A DNA stretch of 64,000 bases, taken from NCBI GenBank assembly GCA_963819695.1, contig CAWFXD010000002.1:186001-250000 (forward strand). Reading direction: 5' to 3'. Below are positions 42,818 to 51,371 of this stretch, piece after piece. Both the position numbers and the translations under genes were made by a program. Below the pieces are notes generated by a model. It searched no databases and was not told where the DNA came from. It was given only the letters and a program-made list of their open reading frames with translations. How positions within the stretch are numbered: the first letter of the stretch is position 1; each line of letters begins with the position of its first letter. Source of the DNA: DASZIT01 sp963819695. GTDB lineage: Bacteria > Actinomycetota > Acidimicrobiia > Acidimicrobiales > RAAP-2.

Positions 42818-43990
42818 TCAGCCCCGCGGCAACCCGAGCAGGCGCTCGGCCACCACGTTGCGTTGGATCTCATTGGTGCCGGCATAGATGGGGCCGGCCA
42901 ATGCGAACAGGAAGCCATCGAGCCACGGGTTTCCGGCGGCTCCACCCCCGCCGGTCAGCTCCGCCTCGGGTCCGAGCAGTCCGAGCGCCGCCCGGTAGAT
43001 GGCCAAGTCGGTCTCGGACCAGTGGATCTTGTTGGCACTCGCCTCGGGGCCGACGGTCCCACCGGCCAGCACCCGGCACGCCGTCCAGTAGGTATTGAGC
43101 CGGTAAGCCTCGGCGTCCATCCAGGCCTGAGCCACCGCATCGGCGCTCCGGGCCGCCCGGTCGGGAACCCGGTCGAGTTGTTCGGCGTAGAGCGACACCA
43201 GGCGGGACGCCGCCTCGGTGTACCGGGCCGGGCTGCGGAGGCTGAGCCCTCGCTCGGATCCGGCGGTGGCCATGGCCACGCTCCAGCCCTGCCCGACGTC
43301 TCCGAGTACCTGCGAGTCAGGGACGAAGACGCTCTCGAAGAAGATCTCGGCAAACCCCGGCTCGCCGTCGATCTGGGGGATCGGTCGGACGGTGACCCCG
43401 GGGGAGTCGGTGGCCAACAAGAAGTAGGTGAGGCCGCGGTGGCGCTCGGCTTCCGGATCGGTCCGGAACAGACCGAAGCACCATTCGGCGTAGGCGCCCC
43501 GGGAGGCCCAGGTCTTCTGCCCGGTCAACAGCCAGCCATCGTCACCCGGCGCCCGTTCGGCCCGGCTGCGGATACCGGCCAGGTCACTCCCGGCGTCGGG
43601 CTCGGACCACCCCTGGCACCAGATCTCCTGGCCGGAGGCCATGGGGGGCAGGAAGCGAGCCTTCTGTTCATCAGTGCCGAACTCGAACATGGTGGGGGCG
43701 AGCAGGAAGATCCCGTTCTGGCTCACCCGGGTCGGGGCCTGGATACGCCAGTACTCCTCCTCGAAGATCAACCATTCGAGGATCCCGACCCCCCGGCCTC
43801 CGTACTCCTCCGGCCATGACACCACCGACCAGCGGTCGGCGAACATGGTCTGCTCCCAGGCCCGGTGGGCCTCGAAGCCGTCGGGGGTGTCGAGGGAGGG
43901 CAGCGAGCCGGGAGCCGGGGCGTGGGCGGACAGCCAGGCGCGGGCCTCCGCCCGGAAGGCTTCCTGGTCAGGGGTGAATCGGAGGTCCAT
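42818..43990 (-). CDS. Acyl-CoA dehydrogenase (FadE type), long partner
   Basis: A 390-residue FadE. MDLRFTPDQEAFRAEARAWL is the family start; WCQGWSEPDAGSDLAGIRSRA and LLTGQKTWASRGAYAEWCFGLFRT are the FAD-binding segments, and YAGTNEIQRNVVAERLLGLPRG is the C-terminal signature. It is the first gene of a FadE pair facing the thiolase gene, with operator 5 between them. The acyl chain is unknown. Operons of this composition in mycobacteria degrade cholesterol side chains or fatty acids, which is only an analogy here. Confidence 0.88.
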   Translation of the reverse strand: MDLRFTPDQEAFRAEARAWLSAHAPAPGSLPSLDTPDGFEAHRAWEQTMFADRWSVVSWPEEYGGRGVGILEWLIFEEEYWRIQAPTRVSQNGIFLLAPTMFEFGTDEQKARFLPPMASGQEIWCQGWSEPDAGSDLAGIRSRAERAPGDDGWLLTGQKTWASRGAYAEWCFGLFRTDPEAERHRGLTYFLLATDSPGVTVRPIPQIDGEPGFAEIFFESVFVPDSQVLGDVGQGWSVAMATAGSERGLSLRSPARYTEAASRLVSLYAEQLDRVPDRAARSADAVAQAWMDAEAYRLNTYWTACRVLAGGTVGPEASANKIHWSETDLAIYRAALGLLGPEAELTGGGGAAGNPWLDGFLFALAGPIYAGTNEIQRNVVAERLLGLPRG

Positions 43991-44086
43991 CGGGCCTTCA
44001 TCTGGGCTGGTCACAGGTTGTCCATTGGTCGGTCGTGGGGTCGGGATCCAGGCCGGTCCGACGGCGCGTCGGCGGGAAGGAGAAAT

Positions 44087-44101
44087 CTGACACACCATCA
44101 G
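44087..44101. promoter_or_regulatory. CTGAC-N5-ATCAG inverted repeat, operator 5
   Basis: CTGACACACCATCAG, with one mismatch from a perfect inverted repeat, lies between the divergent FadE (97 bp) and thiolase (39 bp) genes. It shares the AAAT flank of operator 3. Confidence 0.58.
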
Positions 44102-44139
44102 ACTTTCGGCAATTGGGGTTGATCGGGCACAATGATCCC

Positions 44140-45345
44140 ATGCCGAACGCCGTGATTGTCGATGCCGTCCGCACCCCGGTGGGCAAGAAGAACGGCCGGC
44201 TCTCCGGTTGGCACGCGGTCGATCTGGCTGCGCAACCGCTCCGGGCCCTGCTGGAGCGCAACGACCTCGACCCGACCCTGGTGGAGGATGTCATCTACGG
44301 CTGCACCATGACGGTCGGCGAGCAGGCCATGAACGTCGGCCGGAACGCCGCGCTGGCCGCGGGGTTTCCCGTCACCGTTCCGGGCACCACCGTGGATCGC
44401 CAGTGCGGGTCCGCCCAACAGGCGGTGCACTTCGCCGCCCAGGCAGTGATGTCCGGGGCGATGGACATCGCCATCGGCGGCGGGATCGAGGCGATGAGCC
44501 GGGTCCCGATCGGGTCCACCACCGACCACGGACCCGGAGAGGCCTACGGGCCCACCGTGCACGACCGGTTCGACTTCATCCACCAAGGTCTGGCCGCCGA
44601 GGAGATCGCCCGCCGATGGGGGATCTCCCGGGAGGCGATGGACAGGTTGGCGCTCGAGTCCCACGACCGCGCCGCCCGGGCCATCTCCGAAGGCCGGTTC
44701 GAGCAGGAGATCATCCCGCTCGCCACCCGCCGGGCCCGGATCGACAACAAGGTCGCCGAGGCCGGGAGCGACGAGGGCGATCCGGCTGCCGAGGGTCCTC
44801 TGACCTTCGACGAAGGGGTCAGGGCCGGCTCCACCTACGAGAAGCTGGCCTCGCTGCCCCCGGCGTTCGTCGAGGACGGGCTGGTCACCGCGGCGTCGTC
44901 CTCGCAGATCTCCGACGGGGCGGCGGCGGTCCTGATCATGACCGAGGAGCGAGCCGGGCAACTGGGGTTGCGGCCTCGGGCGAGGTTCCACACCTTCGCG
45001 GTAGCCGCCAACGATCCGGTCATCATGCTGACGGCGCCGATCCCGGCCACCACCCTGGTCCTCAAGAAGGCGAAGATGTCCCTCGACGACATCGACCTCA
45101 TCGAGATCAATGAGGCCTTCGCTTCGGTGGTCCTCGCCTGGGAGAAGGAGCATCACCCGGACATGACCAAGGTCAATGTGAATGGTGGCGCCATCGCCAT
45201 CGGTCACCCGACCGGTGCCTCGGGCGCCCGGCTGCTCTGCACCTTGCTCAACGAGATGGAGCGCGCCGGCGCCCGCTACGGGCTCCAGACCATGTGCGAG
45301 GGTGGCGGCCAGGCCAACGCCACCATCATCGAACGGTTGGGGTAG
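44140..45345 (+). CDS. Acetyl-CoA acetyltransferase / 3-ketoacyl-CoA thiolase
   Basis: A 401-residue thiolase of full length. The nucleophile Cys lies in VDRQCGSAQQAVHFAAQ (C89), the His in AIGHPTGASGARLL (near 354) and the second Cys in MCEGGGQANATIIE (near 386), so all catalytic residues are intact. It cleaves 3-ketoacyl-CoA with CoA in the last step of beta-oxidation. ATG 44140 begins MPNAVIVDAVRTPVGKK, the normal family start, with CACAAT 6 bp upstream and no clear ribosome site. It shares operator 5 with the FadE pair. Confidence 0.9.
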   Translation: MPNAVIVDAVRTPVGKKNGRLSGWHAVDLAAQPLRALLERNDLDPTLVEDVIYGCTMTVGEQAMNVGRNAALAAGFPVTVPGTTVDRQCGSAQQAVHFAAQAVMSGAMDIAIGGGIEAMSRVPIGSTTDHGPGEAYGPTVHDRFDFIHQGLAAEEIARRWGISREAMDRLALESHDRAARAISEGRFEQEIIPLATRRARIDNKVAEAGSDEGDPAAEGPLTFDEGVRAGSTYEKLASLPPAFVEDGLVTAASSSQISDGAAAVLIMTEERAGQLGLRPRARFHTFAVAANDPVIMLTAPIPATTLVLKKAKMSLDDIDLIEINEAFASVVLAWEKEHHPDMTKVNVNGGAIAIGHPTGASGARLLCTLLNEMERAGARYGLQTMCEGGGQANATIIERLG

Positions 45346-45477
45346 CTCGAACCACCCAGAAGGGTGGCCGGGTGGATCAACGGTTGCTCCGAGTCGTCTC
45401 GCGGCATCATCGCACAGGCCCCGGCGGGCTCGGAAGCCCTGGCTGGGCATGGATTCTGGGGCTTGGTCCGGAAAAAA

Positions 45478-45494
45478 GGGACCTTTGCCCCTAC
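45478..45494 (+). promoter_or_regulatory. DosR-box-like motif 1
   Basis: GGGACCTTTGCCCCTAC, 35 bp upstream of the PPOX start. It resembles the mycobacterial DosR box and recurs at 48.6 and 63.2-63.5 kb. Confidence 0.6.
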
Positions 45495-45528
45495 CCGGGG
45501 CAGCCTCGCTCACAAATCATGGATCCCG

Positions 45529-45930
45529 ATGTACGAGCCCACAATGGAGATCCTGACCGCGGAAGAGTGCGTCACATTGTTGCGGCAGGCGCCCGTCGGC
45601 CGAATTGGCATCTCGGTCGGGGCGTTGCCGGTCATATTGCCGGTCAATTATTCCATGGTGGATGACACCATCATGTTCCGGACCCTTCCTGGGTCCAAGC
45701 TGGCGGCGGCGAGCGCAAGCACGGTGGTCGCCTTCGAGGTCGACTCGCATGGGGAGGATGGGTGCTCGGGATGGAGTGTGCTCGTTCAAGGGATGGCGCG
45801 TGAGGTGACCGATCCGAAGGAACGGGAGATGGCTCTCGCCGCCCCGATACGAGCCTGGGCACTTGGCGATCGTGCTGACCGGGTCGTGGCCATCGAGATG
45901 CAGAATTTGACCGGCCGACGTTACGGATGA
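45529..45930 (+). CDS. PPOX-fold flavin/F420-binding protein
   Basis: A 133-residue split-barrel protein. LTAEECVTLLRQAPVGRIGISVGALPVILPVNYSMVDDTIMFRTLPGSKLAAAS is the family core, in two parts about residues 8-60, and FEVDSHGEDGCSGWSVLVQGMAREV follows. Such proteins are repeatedly found in mycobacterial dormancy regulons (Rv3131-like neighbours, Rv2005c-region PPOX genes) and bind FMN or F420. A DosR-like box lies 35 bp upstream. ATG 45529 is preferred; ATG 45544 is possible, and earlier in-frame starts would overlap the box. The substrate is unknown. Confidence 0.8.
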   Translation: MYEPTMEILTAEECVTLLRQAPVGRIGISVGALPVILPVNYSMVDDTIMFRTLPGSKLAAASASTVVAFEVDSHGEDGCSGWSVLVQGMAREVTDPKEREMALAAPIRAWALGDRADRVVAIEMQNLTGRRYG

Positions 45931-45986
45931 TGGGGAGCCGATTGGTCGAGGCTCCCGGCGTTCAAACCGCTGAGACGGAGGGCAGG

Positions 45987-47633
45987 TCACTCGCTGGCCA
46001 AGTCCCGTCGATTGAAGGCGATGGCTCCGACCAGGGCCGAAGCCACTCCAATGGCCGTCAATCCGACGGCGGCACTGATGCTCGGAGCCACCGCGGGGGC
46101 AGCGGACATCTGGTGGAACACTGAGGTGTCGAGCACCCAGTGGTTCAGTGAGCCGATCCCGCCGACGATTTCGGCGAGCAACGACCATCCCAGAACGCCG
46201 TAGGTGGCGATCGACGTCGCCCGAGGCCAGACTCCGAATACCAGTGCTCCGACACCCAAGATGCATACGGCCGGCGGCACGATGTTCAAGCCAGCACTCA
46301 TAACGCTGGTGAAACGAACGCCGGCGTGTTGGCTGGCTGCCCCCAGCCAGGTGAAGAGACCGGCTATCACGCCACATCCCAACAAGGCCGCGGTTGTCAC
46401 CAGGAGCCTCCCACTGAACCACTGCCAGCGGGAAAGTGGGCGAGCGAACAGATGGTCGAGTCGGCCCCCCGACTCTTCGGCTCGGGCCGCGATGATCTGT
46501 CCGTTGGCGACGAAGGCAACGAGCACCGCCACCATGAGGAAGGCCACGCCGAGGTAGGCGTCAACGCCGGCGCCGGGAGATCCGAGTTTGGTGAACACCT
46601 GGTTGAGCGAGGATCCCGAGATGGCTCCGCTTGCCCCCTTGGTCACCAGGCCGAGCAGCAGAGACGAGGCAGCGATGGCCACCGCCCATCCGGTGACGGT
46701 GGATCGGACCAGTCGAACGGTCAGGCCCAGCTGTCCGGAAGGCGACAACACCCGGGAAGGATGGGCCGGCCGGTCAGGAAGAAGGCTGGCCCCGACGTCG
46801 CGACGCCCGGCCAGCCCGATGGCCATGGCCGAGATCATCAGGGTGAAGACGACGATTGGAATGAGGGCGAGTGGCTGAGGGGCGGTCAGAGGTTGGAGCT
46901 CTTCGACCCATCCCAGCGGAGATACCCAGATGAGCCGGTGGAGGCCGACACCAGAATCTGCGACCATGCGAGCGGCATAACTGATGCCGAGGAAGGCCGC
47001 CGCGTAGGCAGACGCTTGGCGCCGGGCGGCGGCAAGCTGGCTGGTAAGAGCGCCGACGGCCAAGAACATGATCGCGGTCGCGACCAGGGCCAGAGCAAAG
47101 AAGAGGGCCGGGCCAGTCGCGATATCGACTTTGGAGTACCGTCCGCTGACTGCCGTGATGAGCGCGGTGATCGCCCAAAGGCTGGTCCCACCTGCGGTCA
47201 AGCCGAGGAGGGCTTGCGCGGTGGCGCGCCTTCGGGTCGTTTGTCCGCTGGCCAGAAGTTCCCAGCGTCCGGAATCCTCCTCGCCCCGCAGGAGGCGGGT
47301 GCTGGTGAGGAGTCCCCATACGGCGCCGAGGATGATCAGGGTCATGAAGGACTTGTACACGGTGAAGCCGGCGACGGTTTGCAGCTGATACCCCGGACCG
47401 AACAGGGCGCCCGTGGCGTTATTTGATCCGAACGCGGCTTCGAGATGGTTGCGCTCGGCTTGCGTTTTGTAAATGGTCGCGTAGCTGACGGCCGAAGAGG
47501 CGACGACAACGCCAAAGATGTAGCCCCAGAGGAGACCGGACCGCATCGCCTTGCGAGCGGTGAGGCGGGCGATGACGGTTCCGGGAGAGCGCCCGGCCCA
47601 GCCGGGAACCAGGGAGATCGTATTAGCCGGCAT
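45987..47633 (-). CDS. Large ABC exporter permease (polyketide-antibiotic type)
   Basis: A 548-residue membrane protein with about 12 helices in two similar halves, the form seen in permeases annotated as polyketide-antibiotic exporters. The N-terminal AGRSPGTVIARLTARKAMRSGLLWG is followed by a helix; LRGEEDSGRWELLASGQTTRRRATAQ is the cytoplasmic coupling loop of the first half, and ARAEESGGRLDHLFARPLSRWQWF is its counterpart in the second. Its start overlaps the ATPase gene. The operon has a DosR-like box, so export under hypoxia or dormancy is suggested. Confidence 0.82.
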   Translation of the reverse strand: MPANTISLVPGWAGRSPGTVIARLTARKAMRSGLLWGYIFGVVVASSAVSYATIYKTQAERNHLEAAFGSNNATGALFGPGYQLQTVAGFTVYKSFMTLIILGAVWGLLTSTRLLRGEEDSGRWELLASGQTTRRRATAQALLGLTAGGTSLWAITALITAVSGRYSKVDIATGPALFFALALVATAIMFLAVGALTSQLAAARRQASAYAAAFLGISYAARMVADSGVGLHRLIWVSPLGWVEELQPLTAPQPLALIPIVVFTLMISAMAIGLAGRRDVGASLLPDRPAHPSRVLSPSGQLGLTVRLVRSTVTGWAVAIAASSLLLGLVTKGASGAISGSSLNQVFTKLGSPGAGVDAYLGVAFLMVAVLVAFVANGQIIAARAEESGGRLDHLFARPLSRWQWFSGRLLVTTAALLGCGVIAGLFTWLGAASQHAGVRFTSVMSAGLNIVPPAVCILGVGALVFGVWPRATSIATYGVLGWSLLAEIVGGIGSLNHWVLDTSVFHQMSAAPAVAPSISAAVGLTAIGVASALVGAIAFNRRDLASE

Positions 47634-48571
47634 CGGTCGGGGTCGCCTTCCGGCTCGGCGATCGGTCCATAGTGAGCGAGGAAGAGTTCTTCTAGCGACG
47701 GCTCCCGGCTCAGCAACTCTCGGACTCGAGAGGCAGCCAGGACCTTGAGCAGAGGTTCGACAGATCCCTTCACCTGACAGCGAACAACCTGTCCTTGCCC
47801 CATCGGCGAAATTACCCCCGGTACCCCGGACAGATCGGGAACTGGGCCGTCAAATGTGACCTCGACCGTGAGGGCGGAGAGGTGGCGCATCTCTCCCAGT
47901 GTTCCCATCTCGACCAGTCGACCCTCCCGCAGTATGCCCACGCGATCACAGAGGGCTTCCACCTCGCTCATGATGTGGGAGGACAGCAGTACGGTCTGGT
48001 TTCGCTCCTTGGCTTCGTGAATGCAGACGCGGAAGGCCTGCTCCATCAACGGGTCGAGGCCGCTCGTCGGTTCGTCGAGGACCAAGAGGTCGGCACGACT
48101 CGCCAACGCCGCGATGAGCACCAACTTTTGCCGATTTCCCTTGGAATAGGTTCTGACCTTCTTGGAAGGGTCGAGGTTGAATCGCTCGATCAACTCGTCG
48201 CGGTACGTCGGATCTGCCTGGCCTTGTACTTGACCAAGGAGATGAAGTGTCTCGGCCCCGGTGAGCGAGGGCCAGAGGTTCACCTCCCCCGCCACATAGG
48301 CAAGGCGCCGGTGCGCTTGAACCGGCCGGGTCTGGCAGTCGAGTCCGAAGATCTCAGCTCGTCCGGCAGTGGGACGGGCCAGCCCCAACAGCAGGCGGAT
48401 GGTCGTCGTCTTGCCCGCGCCGTTTGGGCCGAGGTAGCCGAATACCTCCCCTGGAGTGACCTCGAGGTGGAGTCCCTCGAGCGCGGAGGTGGTTCCGTAC
48501 CGCTTGGACAATCCAACCGTCCGGATGGCCGGTACCTGCATGCTGGCCGCCAGCTCAGGTTGGTCTCCCAT
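47342..48571 (-). CDS. ABC exporter ATP-binding protein with probable 3' frameshift
   Basis: An ATPase with Walker A GPNGAGKTTT, signature TYSKGNRQKLVLIAALAS, Walker B LLVLDEPTSGLDP and switch LLSSHIMSEVEALC. The normal domain ends near FLAHYGPIAEPEGDPD. In the frame shown the protein then runs 100 residues into the permease gene, ending at 47342, with no family similarity. A one-base shift in the C-run just before the permease start would instead end it at a TAA at 47623-47625, overlapping the permease ATG as usual, so an indel is likely. ATG 48571 is used because a DosR-like box occupies 48608-48625. Confidence 0.8.
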   Translation of the reverse strand: MGDQPELAASMQVPAIRTVGLSKRYGTTSALEGLHLEVTPGEVFGYLGPNGAGKTTTIRLLLGLARPTAGRAEIFGLDCQTRPVQAHRRLAYVAGEVNLWPSLTGAETLHLLGQVQGQADPTYRDELIERFNLDPSKKVRTYSKGNRQKLVLIAALASRADLLVLDEPTSGLDPLMEQAFRVCIHEAKERNQTVLLSSHIMSEVEALCDRVGILREGRLVEMGTLGEMRHLSALTVEVTFDGPVPDLSGVPGVISPMGQGQVVRCQVKGSVEPLLKVLAASRVRELLSREPSLEELFLAHYGPIAEPEGDPDRCRLIRSPWFPAGPGALPEPSSPASPLARRCGPVSSGATSLALSSPLRPSATRPFTKRKPSATISKPRSDQITPRAPCSVRGISCKPSPASPCTSPS

Positions 48572-48607
48572 ATCTCGTCGAGTATTACCGGATGGTCCGA
48601 CGCAAAG

Positions 48608-48625
48608 CAGGGTCAAAGGTCCTGG
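48608..48625 (-). promoter_or_regulatory. DosR-box-like motif 2
   Basis: CCAGGACCTTTGACCCTG on the minus strand, ending 37 bp upstream of the ABC ATPase start. Its core GGACCTTTG is identical to motif 1. Confidence 0.58.
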
Positions 48626-48735
48626 TTAGGGGAACGACCGGCGCCGGTATCACCGAAGGCGATCGGTGATGCCTCGTCGAGACCCCGGTTGGTGACCGCC
48701 TGATTCGCCCGGCGTCATCGTCGGCGTCGGCGGGA

Positions 48736-49179
48736 TCACCCTCGGTCTCTGAGCACCAGTACCGGGCACCGAGCGTTGCTCACGCAGTGTTCGCTAACCG
48801 ACCCCAGCAGCATCCCGGCGAATTCACCGTGACCCCGACTACCGACGACAAGCAAATCGGCACCGTCGGATGCTTTCACCAGGACTGGGGCGGGATGGCC
48901 TTCCAGAACCGATGTCTGAATGGTGACGCCGGGATGCGAATCTCGCACCGGCTTGAGCGCCTCGGTGAGTAACGTCTCACTGTCGTGTTCGGGGTCGAAA
49001 TTGGACGGGATCATCGACCACCCGTAGCTGTATGGCCACTCCCACGTCATGATGACCTCGAGGGAGGCTCCCGTGAGCTGGGCGTAGTTGGCGGCCCATT
49101 CCGTTGCGGCAATGGAGGATGGAGAACCGTCGACGCCTACAACGATCCGACGGCCGCCTTCTTGCTGGACGCTGGTCAT
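48736..49179 (-). CDS. Universal stress protein (UspA family)
   Basis: A 147-residue single-domain USP. The first strand RIVVGVDGSPSS is typical and the ATP-binding motif is VGSRGHGEFAGMLLGSVSEHC (about residues 113-133, G-x2-G-x9-G-S), so it probably binds ATP. Universal stress proteins are a major part of mycobacterial DosR regulons. It lies between the ABC operon and the histidine kinase gene, with GGAGG 4 bp before the ATG. No DosR-like box was found directly upstream. Confidence 0.88.
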   Translation of the reverse strand: MTSVQQEGGRRIVVGVDGSPSSIAATEWAANYAQLTGASLEVIMTWEWPYSYGWSMIPSNFDPEHDSETLLTEALKPVRDSHPGVTIQTSVLEGHPAPVLVKASDGADLLVVGSRGHGEFAGMLLGSVSEHCVSNARCPVLVLRDRG

Positions 49180-49394
49180 GGTTGCCTCCTCTATTTCGTC
49201 GTTCCGGCCCGCTTTGTCAAGGCTCGTGCCTTGGGAATCACCGAAGTGCGTGCTGCATCAAGAACGCTACGGAATCGCATGCGCCGCTGGTAGGGCAGGA
49301 GGTCACATTCCGGCCGGTCTCGCCCGGCCAGGCGGCGGCGATGGCGTCTGGACCCGACCGGGATCATGTCCCGGGCGGGCTACCCCCGGGCGGG

Positions 49395-50531
49395 CTACTG
49401 CTCGAGGGGCACGTTCCAGGTGAGAGCCGTTCCTCCCGTCTCCGGGCTGTCGGTCATGAACACTCCGTGGAGCTTCTCGGCGCGGCGCTGCAGGTTGCCC
49501 AACCCAAGTCCCCCGGCGCCGGGTCCGGATCCGGCAATACCGCAGCCGTCATCGACGACCCGGAGCTGGCAACGTCCGTCTTTCACCGCGAGGGTTACCG
49601 TGGCCTCATTGGCTTGAGCGTGGCGGCCGATATTGGTGACCGCTTCGCGAATTACCGCGAGCAGATGTTCCCTGACGGTGTCGGGGACGGCGGCGTCGAC
49701 CGGGCCCTCAAACGATGCCCGGACCTTGAATCCGACCACCGGCCTCAATTCCTGCAGTAGCTCGAGGACGTTGTCCCGCACGCCGCGTCCGAGTCCATCC
49801 GATCCGAGCTCGAAGATAGTGGTGCGGACCTGGCGAATGGTGTTGTCGATGTCGGCAATCGTCTCCGCCAAACGCTCGCTGTTGCGGGACGCCGAGGGAT
49901 CGGCCGAAATGCTCTGGAGCGACAGGCCGATCGCGAATAACCGCTGGATGACAGTGTCGTGCAGATCTCGGGCCAGCCGGTCCCTTTCCTCGTAGACGGC
50001 TGATTGTTGGACCCGACCATGGAGCCGAGCATTCTCGATGGCAATGCCGGCGGTGACAGCCAGCGCTCCGATCAGGGCCTCATCGTCGCTGGTGAACTCC
50101 GACCAGCCGATCTTGTCGGTGAGGTAGAGGTTCCCGTAGATCTCGTCCCGCACCTTGATCGGTACACCGAGGAAGGAGTTCATCGGAGGGTGATTCGGCG
50201 GGAAGCCGTAGCTGTCGACATGGGCATCCAGCCGTGTCAGGCGCAGAGGCCGGGGGTCGGAGATCAGGGTGCCGAGCACCCCCCTTCCGGTCGGGAGGGC
50301 CCCGATGCGCTCGATTTCCTCCGGATCGAGCCCGACAGTCAGAAAGTCTGACAGCGCGGTGCCATCCTCGCTCAGGACGCCGAGCGCGCCGTAACGGGCA
50401 TTGGTCATCGAGCGGGCTTCGTCAATCAGGTGGTGCAACAAGGTGGGCAGTTCAAGATCCGCTTCGAGAAGCAGTGTCGCCTCGAGGACGCGTCGAAGGT
50501 GAGCGGGATCCTCTATCGAACGATAAGGCAC
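49395..50531 (-). CDS. GAF-domain sensor histidine kinase, DevS/DosT-like
   Basis: A 378-residue soluble kinase. One GAF domain spans about residues 20-168; LLHHLIDEARSMTNARYGALGVLSEDGT and FPPNHPPMNSFLGVPIKVRDEIYGNLYLTDK closely resemble the haem-binding GAF-A of mycobacterial DosS and DosT. His104 and His114 lie where the axial ligand is expected, but which would bind haem is not clear. The phosphoacceptor region is ERDRLARDLHDTVIQRLFAIGLSLQ (His191), followed by an HATPase_c domain ending GLGLGNLQRRAEKLHG. Known DosS proteins have two GAF domains; only one is present. It is divergent from the response regulator gene and probably phosphorylates it. Confidence 0.85.
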   Translation of the reverse strand: MPYRSIEDPAHLRRVLEATLLLEADLELPTLLHHLIDEARSMTNARYGALGVLSEDGTALSDFLTVGLDPEEIERIGALPTGRGVLGTLISDPRPLRLTRLDAHVDSYGFPPNHPPMNSFLGVPIKVRDEIYGNLYLTDKIGWSEFTSDDEALIGALAVTAGIAIENARLHGRVQQSAVYEERDRLARDLHDTVIQRLFAIGLSLQSISADPSASRNSERLAETIADIDNTIRQVRTTIFELGSDGLGRGVRDNVLELLQELRPVVGFKVRASFEGPVDAAVPDTVREHLLAVIREAVTNIGRHAQANEATVTLAVKDGRCQLRVVDDGCGIAGSGPGAGGLGLGNLQRRAEKLHGVFMTDSPETGGTALTWNVPLEQ

Positions 50532-50634
50532 GAGAGCCTCTATCCGGAGCCGCTAATGTTTCGACGGTAGACTGACACTCAGCATCGTACCCCGTTCCGC
50601 AGGGTTCCGGCAATCGTCCCGCGGGTCAGAATTG

Positions 50635-50660
50635 CCTGTCGAACAGGTCCGATGCCCTTC
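50635..50660 (+). promoter_or_regulatory. Weak DosR-like box and CCTGT-N3-ACAGG repeat before the response regulator
   Basis: CCTGTCGAACAGG (50635-50647) is a perfect 5-3-5 inverted repeat. The overlapping GGTCCGATGCCCTTC (50646-50660) matches the motif seen elsewhere at about 10 of 15 positions and ends 40 bp before the start, a spacing like the better boxes. Autoregulation is possible but this is weak. Confidence 0.3.
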
Positions 50661-50699
50661 GGGTGGTGCGCCACAGAGGCCAAGTTGGGAGATGGGTAG

Positions 50700-51371
50700 T
50701 TGAGCATCAGGGTGTTCCTCCTCGACGATCATGAGATTGTCCGGACCGGCCTCCGATCTTTATTTGAGGCGGAAGACGATTTTGTCGTGGTGGGAGAGGC
50801 CGCCACGGCAGCCGAAGGGCTCGATCGGATTCCACCCACCCACCCTGACGTGGCCTTGCTCGACGTGCGGTTACCCGACGGGACCGGCATCGAGGTGTGC
50901 CGCGAGATCCGGTCGAAGTGGCCCGAGGTCGCCTGCATCATGCTCACCTCCTATGCCGACGACGAGGCACTGTTTGCGGCGATACTGGCCGGCGCGGCTG
51001 GGTATGTACTCAAGCAGGTGGGAGCGACGAGCCTGGTTGATGACGTCAGAAAGGTGGCCAAGGGAGAGTCGTTGCTCGATCCGGCACTCACCCAACAGGT
51101 CCTCGCACGGCTCCGGGAACAACCGGATGAAGACCCCCTTATCGCCAGCCTCACCCCCCAGGAGCGCCGTATTCTCGATCTGGTTGCCGAGGGGCAGACC
51201 AACCGCCAGATCGCGGCCTCGCTCTATCTGGCCGAGAAGACGGTGAAGAACTACGTGTCGAACCTCTTGGCCAAGCTCGGCATGGAGCGACGGACACAGG
51301 CTGCCAGCTATGCGACGCGGGTTGCCGAACGTGCGGCCAACGCGCGGCGAAGCGACGCCACCGGTACTTGA
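50700..51371 (+). CDS. devR: DosR/DevR-like LuxR-family response regulator
   Basis: A 223-residue response regulator. The receiver domain has the acidic pocket FLLDDHEIVRTGL, the phosphoacceptor Asp55 in VALLDVRLPDGTGIEVCREI, Thr83 in MLTSYADDEA and Lys105 in GYVLKQVG. The C-terminal HTH (LTPQERRILDLVAEGQTNRQIAASLYLAEKTVKNYVSNLLAKLGMERRTQAA, in two parts) is nearly the same as mycobacterial DosR, including the linker and the AEKTVKNYVS recognition helix. DosR controls dormancy genes under hypoxia. The TTG at 50700 is the only start that fits, with GGGAG upstream. The DosR-like boxes nearby are its expected targets. Confidence 0.9.
   Translation: MSIRVFLLDDHEIVRTGLRSLFEAEDDFVVVGEAATAAEGLDRIPPTHPDVALLDVRLPDGTGIEVCREIRSKWPEVACIMLTSYADDEALFAAILAGAAGYVLKQVGATSLVDDVRKVAKGESLLDPALTQQVLARLREQPDEDPLIASLTPQERRILDLVAEGQTNRQIAASLYLAEKTVKNYVSNLLAKLGMERRTQAASYATRVAERAANARRSDATGT

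Noticed and set aside
50635..50647. CCTGTCGAACAGG as an SOS box
   Set aside because: The actinobacterial LexA site is a TCGAAC-N4-GTTCGA type palindrome. This one lacks the arms and lies before a dormancy regulator, so it is kept only as a weak candidate operator.
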